NCBI GenBank assembly: GCA_938045475.1
Contig: CALIML010000004.1
Location: 1 to 64,000 of the forward strand
Length of the DNA stretch: 64,000 nt
Direction of reading: 5' to 3'
Origin: an uncultured Sulfolobales archaeon
GTDB taxonomy: Archaea; Thermoproteota; Thermoprotei_A; Sulfolobales; Desulfurococcaceae
Below the pieces are notes generated by a model. It did not search any database. It was not told where the DNA came from and worked only from the letters and a program-made list of their open reading frames with translations. Position numbers and translations under genes: made by a program. This document shows positions 58,375 through 64,000 of the stretch, in pieces; the first letter of the stretch is position 1; each line of letters starts with the position of its first letter.

Positions 58375-58698
58375 TCAAACTACGGGAAGCGTTATATCTG
58401 CAAAGCTCATTGGTAGAGGAGCTCCCTTCGCCCTATACTCATCGTACTTCTTCTCTAGAAATGCCTTAAATACGGGGCAAGTCTCGAATCTCCCCTCTCT
58501 ATCGCACTTTAGCCCCAGAGTTATGAAGCATTGCTTTGTCTTCTTATCGAAGTACGGGCATATCTTATGCTGTTGTTTAGCGCTCTTAATCATTTTGTTA
58601 ACCCACTTCTGTTTTTCATCCATTACTTGCTTCTGTTTTTCCTCGAGAAGCTTCTGAAGCTCTTTATCAGTTACAGTGTGTTTTGACAAACAATCCAC
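58375..58698 (-). CDS. Uncharacterised protein with Cys motif (possible Zn/Fe-S)
   Basis: KICPYFDKKTKQCFITLGLKCDREGRFETCPVFKAFLEKKYDEYRAKG. Confidence 0.65.
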   Translation of the reverse strand: MDCLSKHTVTDKELQKLLEEKQKQVMDEKQKWVNKMIKSAKQQHKICPYFDKKTKQCFITLGLKCDREGRFETCPVFKAFLEKKYDEYRAKGAPLPMSFADITLPVV

Positions 58699-58838
58699 CT
58701 CTCTAGCTCCTATTACAGTAACTAGTGCTTTAACGCTATGTGTGGTAATAAGTTTTAGCTAAGCCCACGCATAATCTTTGCTTACTTAAGCGATTCTCGT
58801 TGCGTTAAATGCTTCAAAGGCCGTGCCTTAGCTTTAAC

Positions 58839-59591
58839 CTAAGGCTCAGCTTGCTTAATAATGCCGACTAATATTTCTAGTTCATCTCCCCCCCATAGCT
58901 CTACTTCATCCAGTGCCTCATATATTACTGAGCCACTGCCTCTATCAATTATAATTATTTTAGCTTTAACGGGCGCTTCTTCTAAGCCTACTTCTACTTC
59001 GCATTCCCTGGCTTTCGGTATACAGCTTTTCTCCCCTCCCCTATAGAGTACTTTAATTAAGTAGTCTTCGCTTAGCCCACGGAACTTCACTTTGTTTGAA
59101 TCAATGTGTTTAAAGTACTCCTTTGGAATTACTCCAGCAGTTCCGTAGGGAGGTATCCATCCAAGTACTGCTTCAGCGAAAGCATATCTATTGTAGAACC
59201 AATACTTCAACCTGTGGTAGCCAGCATCAATGTTTAATGGTTCACCAATGTATGTAGTGGGAGCTTGATCCCTCCAAGCATCTATGATCAATACATCATC
59301 TATCCAGAGCCTGGATCCATCGTCTGTAGTTATGTAGAATCTATAAGTGCCCGTATGAGGCACGTAGAGGAATCCACTCCACTTAACTGCAAAGAATTCG
59401 CTTGGCACACCGGGCACTGGGTTACTCCACCAAATGTAGTTTATCCACGGCTGTACATCCTTGATTAGAGGAGTCATTAAGTCTAGGTTCTCAGGAGGCT
59501 TCTCCCCCTGCCATGTATAGAAGTATGTGAGTAAACCATCCTTAAGCCCGCTCCTAGACTTATAAATGATTATCCTCTTACCGCTGGACAA
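58839..59591 (-). CDS. PA14-domain protein without visible signal peptide
   Basis: LLTYFYTWQGEKPP...FFAVKWSGFLYVPHTGTYRFYITTDDGSRLWIDDVLIIDAWRD...INIDAGYHRLKYWFYNRYAFAEAVLGW. Confidence 0.85.
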   Translation of the reverse strand: MSSGKRIIIYKSRSGLKDGLLTYFYTWQGEKPPENLDLMTPLIKDVQPWINYIWWSNPVPGVPSEFFAVKWSGFLYVPHTGTYRFYITTDDGSRLWIDDVLIIDAWRDQAPTTYIGEPLNIDAGYHRLKYWFYNRYAFAEAVLGWIPPYGTAGVIPKEYFKHIDSNKVKFRGLSEDYLIKVLYRGGEKSCIPKARECEVEVGLEEAPVKAKIIIIDRGSGSVIYEALDEVELWGGDELEILVGIIKQAEP

Positions 59592-59646
59592 AAGCCCCCC
59601 CTACAGTAGTGTCTGCAAATCTATGTAATAAAGCCTCTTGCATTAA

Positions 59647-60192
59647 CTAAATAGGCCTAGCCATAAGGTAGGCGTCCTCTCCATCAAGGTAGTATTGCGG
59701 AATGACGGTGATTATTGAATACCCGAGTTTCTTATATAAGTTAATTGCGGGTTCATTAGATACTCGGACCTCCAAGTATGACTCACGGCAATCGTAATCC
59801 CTTCTACCGGAATTCATTGCGTAAGCCATGAGTGCGTAACCCAGTTTCCTCCTCCTATGTCTAGGCATAACAGCTATGCTAACTATGTGGAGGCTCTTCA
59901 GCTTCTCTTCAGAGAAAAACCCTTTCTTAACTTCAACTCTACACATAACGTATCCAACAACCCCATCCTCTCTATGAATAGCTACATGAAACGCCTTGCC
60001 GTATGCATTCAGGAGATCTTCAAAGAAGCCGGCTGAGTAATTTTCAGGCAGACACAGCCTATTAATCCTCACTACACCTAGAATATCCCTGTGCTCCGCT
60101 CTCCTTACGCTGTAAGCATCAGCAATGCTCTCTAGAGCTCTCTGTGCATCAACATAAACTTCGTCGACTTTAGGTAGGCTAGCATTTAACAT
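59647..60192 (-). CDS. N-terminal protein acetyltransferase (archaeal RimI/Ard1-like GNAT)
   Basis: INRLCLPENYSAGFFEDLL; SIAVMPRHRRRKLGYALMAYAM; YLEVRVSNEPAINLYKKLGYSI. Confidence 0.9.
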   Translation of the reverse strand: MLNASLPKVDEVYVDAQRALESIADAYSVRRAEHRDILGVVRINRLCLPENYSAGFFEDLLNAYGKAFHVAIHREDGVVGYVMCRVEVKKGFFSEEKLKSLHIVSIAVMPRHRRRKLGYALMAYAMNSGRRDYDCRESYLEVRVSNEPAINLYKKLGYSIITVIPQYYLDGEDAYLMARPI

Positions 60193-60432
60193 ATTTCATC
60201 GCCTAAGGCCGTTCACCATCCCTTGCTATTGCATTTGGCTGCGCAATGCCTTGTAATACTTGGCTGCAGCGCTTTATATGTATTTCCATAGCCTTAGGTG
60301 AATCTATGGGTGAGCAACTTAGCCACTTAAAGACTCTATTGACAAGCTTATTAATCCCCCTTCTACAGTATAGATTTTTGAATGAAGAGATTGCCGAGAA
60401 CTGATCTGTGAAGAATCTCCCACGACTGATCC

Positions 60433-61137
60433 ATGGAGTACGAAACCATGGTTCCCCGATTACTCATACTTGACTACGACTTAACTTTAGTGAACAACCT
60501 ATATGATTTCTTTGAAGCAGTGAATGAATCCAGAAAGGCATTCGACCTTAAGCCATTAAGCCTAGTTGAATTCCTAAATTACTTTTTAAGCGATGAATTA
60601 ACTTGGAGAGCTGCTCCAGAAGGCAGCTCAGAATACTTCTGGAGGTTCTTTAGAAGAATCTATAGAACTAAGCACGGCAAACCTATTGCAGGAGCAGCTG
60701 TAGTATTGGAGCTACTTAAATCTATTGGAGTAAGAAACGTTATTGTAACTGGGAGGGAGGTTCCCTCAAGCAGTATTTGGCTAGAGCTCCAGGGAATGGG
60801 GTTAGATCACGTGATTGACGGCGTATACACACTCTACGACTTAACGATTCTTGGGGGAAGAGAAGAATCGCTATTTGATAAGTCGTGGATAATAAGTTAC
60901 TTGCTTAGTAAAAGCTCTGTTGAAAGAAGCGATGCAGTTTTCATAGGGGACTACTGGCTTGATGCATTAAGCGCTAGTAGGGCAGGAGTACTATTCATAG
61001 GAATAACGGGTTTCGAGAAGAGAGCCCACGACTTACTTAAGCATGGAGCATGTAGAGTTGTGAGAGACTTCTATGAACTACTAGCGGCATTATATGAGCT
61101 CTGCCGCAGTGGGGTATGTATCTGTGAGAATGTGTAA
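60433..61137 (+). CDS. HAD-superfamily hydrolase
   Basis: RLLILDYDLTLVNNLYDF; VIVTGREV; VFIGDYWLDALSASRAGVLFIGITG. Confidence 0.87.
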   Translation: MEYETMVPRLLILDYDLTLVNNLYDFFEAVNESRKAFDLKPLSLVEFLNYFLSDELTWRAAPEGSSEYFWRFFRRIYRTKHGKPIAGAAVVLELLKSIGVRNVIVTGREVPSSSIWLELQGMGLDHVIDGVYTLYDLTILGGREESLFDKSWIISYLLSKSSVERSDAVFIGDYWLDALSASRAGVLFIGITGFEKRAHDLLKHGACRVVRDFYELLAALYELCRSGVCICENV

Positions 61138-61175
61138 AGTAGGGGTGAAAAGCGCCTTATTTACATCATTTACCG

Positions 61176-61493
61176 CTACTTTATTGAACCAAGGATCCTG
61201 AATTTACCTATTTCATCTGCGTGGATTTTCCCGCCATCAGTTAGAGACAGTAATGCCTTTCTAATCTTGTCTTCGCTTGCAAGACCGCTTAAGACTGCGT
61301 GTATTTCCTTAAGATTCATCGGTCTCTCCCCAAGGATCTCCAGTATTATGCTTTTAAGCACATCTTCATTTGGAGCAGTCATTAGAATTACATCAGAGTC
61401 TTCATATAGCTTATTCAACATGTTCTCGACCTTGCGTGAAAGATGCCTTATTTCATCCTCAGTTAAGTTGACTGAGCTTTTACTGTAATTCAC
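61176..61493 (-). CDS. Small winged-helix-like protein
   Basis: LKSIILEILGERPMNLKEIHAVLSGLASEDKIRKALLSLTDGGKIHADEIGKFRIL. Confidence 0.6.
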   Translation of the reverse strand: MNYSKSSVNLTEDEIRHLSRKVENMLNKLYEDSDVILMTAPNEDVLKSIILEILGERPMNLKEIHAVLSGLASEDKIRKALLSLTDGGKIHADEIGKFRILGSIK

Positions 61494-61727
61494 TTAAGAC
61501 ACCTTTTAACGCCGTGGATCTGTGTTTATATAAAAACTAATATTCCTTATATCTTTATTATATCATTGCCGTGATCTATTGAGATCCAGAGATGTCTACA
61601 AACCTCTATTCAACAATTAACTAAGCGTTGACAGCACTCTAGCATACAAGGCTCTACAGAAATTCCTTGAAACAGCTTAAAGGTTTATATAGACTATTTC
61701 TTCTTAGAAAAAAGCCTAACTCCACGA

Positions 61728-62525
61728 GTGGTATCAATGGTTGTAGTAAACCAAGAGCTCATAAAAGCGTTTATTGAGGAATACCCCTGGTTAAGCGAAG
61801 CATACGGCTCCTTAATTAGTGATGTGGAGGTCGGGGAACTATGGGGTATGAGCAATGTCATGGTTGTAAAGAGGATGATGTATAATGATCATGGGCCAGT
61901 CCACGCACACATAGTGGCTGGCGCAGCATTAGCGCTATACAAGATATTGTTAGACAAGGGGTTTACTCCAACGCTTATAAGAGATGGAGTAGTAAAAGAT
62001 CTTGAGTATACGTGGCTTGTGCCCCTCTATGGAGCCCTTCTACACGACATAGGGAACTCCATTCACAGGAGCATTCATGAAAAGACGGGGGCTCTACTAG
62101 CTAAACCCATTGTTGAAAGAGCCCTTAGGAAAACAATAAGTGACTCAGCTACTAGAGTAAGGCTTAGGCAGGAAATACTTCACAGCATATTCTGTACAGC
62201 ATATGATGTTGAATGCTTAACTATAGAGGCTGGAGTAGTTAAGGTTGGCGATGGATTGGATATAGCTGAGGGCAGAGCCAGGATCCCATATAGAATGGGC
62301 CAGGTAAATATCCACAGCGTATCTGCATTAAGCATAAGGATGGTTGAATTATCTGAGGGAACTAAAACCCCCGTGAAAGTATCTATATACATGAATGAGC
62401 TGGCCGGGGTATTCCAAGTAGATGAAGTACTGATGCCTAAGCTAAAGACCACGCCACTCAAGGATCTTGTTGAAATAAGTGTTATAGCTGGTGAAAAAGA
62501 GCTGAAGACTTATTACCCGCATTGA
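61728..62525 (+). CDS. HD-domain phosphohydrolase
   Basis: DHGPVHAHIVAGAALALYKILL; LVPLYGALLHDIGNSIHRSIHEKTG; KVGDGLDIAEGRARIPYR; TATA-like TTTATATAG upstream; ATG at 61737 is an alternative start. Confidence 0.88.
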   Translation: MVSMVVVNQELIKAFIEEYPWLSEAYGSLISDVEVGELWGMSNVMVVKRMMYNDHGPVHAHIVAGAALALYKILLDKGFTPTLIRDGVVKDLEYTWLVPLYGALLHDIGNSIHRSIHEKTGALLAKPIVERALRKTISDSATRVRLRQEILHSIFCTAYDVECLTIEAGVVKVGDGLDIAEGRARIPYRMGQVNIHSVSALSIRMVELSEGTKTPVKVSIYMNELAGVFQVDEVLMPKLKTTPLKDLVEISVIAGEKELKTYYPH

Positions 62526-62559
62526 CGTTCCATAGCTAAATGCTTGCTCAGAGCTCAGT

Positions 62560-63420
62560 TCAGCTGAGCTCCTTTGCCAACATGTACTCTGTTGCCTTAA
62601 CTGTAAAACCGGCTTTAACTAGCGTTCCAATAATTTTCTCCTTAGAAGCATCAACCGGTATAACTATGTATTCTAAGCCCTTCTCAAGGCCTACGCTTAT
62701 TAGTCCAGCCAATAGGGCTTTAAAAGCCTCTAGAGGCTTGTAGTATGAGATGGCTACGTATTCCACGATCATTTCGTCTTCAGGCGAGTACTCCGCTAAT
62801 CCACGGAGCTTTCTACCTTTATAGACTAGGACTGCTTCTTCGCAGCCATTATATCCTTTGTAAATCATTCTATCTGCTGGCTCAGTTAACGTACTCCACC
62901 AAGTAGTTGGCCTCAGCTTAATCATCTTCATTACATTATTAACGCCCCTCCTCTCCACCCTATATCCATCTACACTTGGTTTATCTAAATTCCTTAAGCA
63001 GGCTCCCAGTAAAGCCACTATGCCCTTGAATGAATACCCTCTCTTAAGGTAGAAGTTTAATGCAGCTAAATTCCTATCCTTAACGCTAAGGAACACTTCT
63101 TCAATGCCTTCTCTAACCAGCGCTTTCTCCAGGCAGTCAAGCAATAGGCTGCCTATGCCTAAGCCTCTATACTCACTGTCTACAGCTAAGCTATCTATGT
63201 ACGTGAGATGCCTGTGTTTGTAAGCTATTATGAATCCAACTACTTTGCCCCCCACTTCAGCTACAATAACCTTCTTCCTCTTAGACCTTGTATTAATGAG
63301 TGCCTTAAGCCACTCGTAATCCTCTTCATCAAGTCCTTCGAGTGAGCTTAAATGTATTTCAAATATCCTATTAACATCGCGCGCTCTAGCATTGCGAAGA
63401 ACTGTGTTTCCACTTATCAT
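62560..63420 (-). CDS. GNAT acetyltransferase, possibly tandem GNAT fold
   Basis: SLAVDSEYRGLGIGSLLLDCLEKALVREG, VKDRNLAALNFYLKRGYSFKG; C-terminal second half VEYVAISYYKPLEAFKALLAGLISVGLEKGLEYIVIPVDASKEKIIGTLVKAGFTVK. Confidence 0.85.
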   Translation of the reverse strand: MISGNTVLRNARARDVNRIFEIHLSSLEGLDEEDYEWLKALINTRSKRKKVIVAEVGGKVVGFIIAYKHRHLTYIDSLAVDSEYRGLGIGSLLLDCLEKALVREGIEEVFLSVKDRNLAALNFYLKRGYSFKGIVALLGACLRNLDKPSVDGYRVERRGVNNVMKMIKLRPTTWWSTLTEPADRMIYKGYNGCEEAVLVYKGRKLRGLAEYSPEDEMIVEYVAISYYKPLEAFKALLAGLISVGLEKGLEYIVIPVDASKEKIIGTLVKAGFTVKATEYMLAKELS

Positions 63421-63812
63421 ATATTAAATCACAGCCTTAAAGCATCCATACTTAAGCAGCTCTAACCATAGTAAGGATATATAAACTTTGCCCTCTCCAA
63501 GGATCAACTCCTTCCACCACTCTAAGGGCAACTGGCTTCTTAGATGGAGCTCCAACGGTATCAGAGCTCATTAATGCATAGCTGTTTACGTGAGCGATGT
63601 TGAAAGGTGGCCTATTGAATGGGCTGTGCGAGTCTTCTGCAGCTATGCGCCATGCCGTGGCTCTTACGCAATTCTTTCAACCTAGATTAATTCCCTTGAT
63701 CAATGTTTTCACAGCTTCACGTAGATCAACATACTTATACAGCTTATTCTCAACTCCTTCCGCATTACTGATGCAGCCTCCATGGCTGGGCATTGATGTG
63801 CGGCAGCCCTAT

Positions 63813-63998
63813 TTAGGGCTTGTGGAGACCTACTTTATGCTTAAGGCTAAGCAGTAGCTTCACAAACTTCACGACTAGCCCTATGAATGGCTTAAGTAGA
63901 GGTATTGATGAAAGAATTATCTCTAGTGCTCTCACGTCTTCTCGCCTAAGCGCGCCACTAGCTACTACAAGCGGTATGTAGAGTAGGAACAACGCTGC
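63813..63998 (-). CDS. C-terminal part of a membrane protein (polysaccharide flippase-like?), truncated by window edge
   Basis: ...AALFLLYIPLVVASGALRREDVRALEIILSSIPLLKPFIGLVVKFVKLLLSLKHKVGLHKP*. Confidence 0.5.
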   Translation of the reverse strand, partial: AALFLLYIPLVVASGALRREDVRALEIILSSIPLLKPFIGLVVKFVKLLLSLKHKVGLHKP

Positions 63999-64000
63999 TA

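Noticed and set aside
63677-63679. In-frame TGA as selenocysteine
   Set aside because: No SECIS-like structure or selenoprotein homology seen, and selenocysteine is not known in this type of archaeon; pseudogene or non-coding is simpler
63597-63857. Plus-strand 86-aa ORF at the right end
   Set aside because: Antisense to the C-terminus of a better-supported minus-strand membrane protein (ALRREDVRALEIILSSIPLLKPF...) and has no recognisable domain
1-64000. CRISPR array, IS element, provirus or rRNA operon
   Set aside because: No regularly spaced direct repeats, transposase/integrase motifs, phage structural genes or rRNA sequence noticed while reading; a computed repeat search would be needed to be certain

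Overview
This 64 kb window looks like chromosomal DNA from a hyperthermophilic archaeon, probably Thermoproteota/Crenarchaeota. That call rests on a crenarchaeal-style gene set (AGOG glycosylase, two-subunit GMP synthetase, L21e-RpoF-DUF655-KsgA-HemK-TrmJ cluster, fused ADP-forming acyl-CoA synthetase, deoxyhypusine synthase), TATA-box promoters and frequent TTG/GTG starts. Most of the window is dense housekeeping sequence: pyrF-pyrE, a pyrB-I-K-C-D operon, the L21e/RpoF cluster followed by tRNA-Val(CAC), a five-gene peptide ABC transporter, NSUN and radical SAM genes, GGPP synthase, and SAM decarboxylase. I saw no CRISPR array, rRNA, IS element or clear provirus. The accessory or unusual parts are: (i) a VirB4-type ATPase divergent from three pilin-like secreted proteins, with a degenerate TFB-like gene next to it; (ii) a 1.56k-aa repeat-containing surface protein coupled to a MacB-type permease that lacks a local ATPase; (iii) an unannotated creatininase-family pseudogene with three in-frame stops and two frameshifts; (iv) tiny genes below the ORF-track threshold, namely a 40-aa C2H2 zinc finger and a 34-aa membrane peptide with its own TATA box; (v) a divergent HhH-GPD glycosylase with altered Fe-S cysteine spacing; and (vi) a cytosolic-looking PA14 protein. 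All family calls come from reading the sequences by eye; no database search was run.
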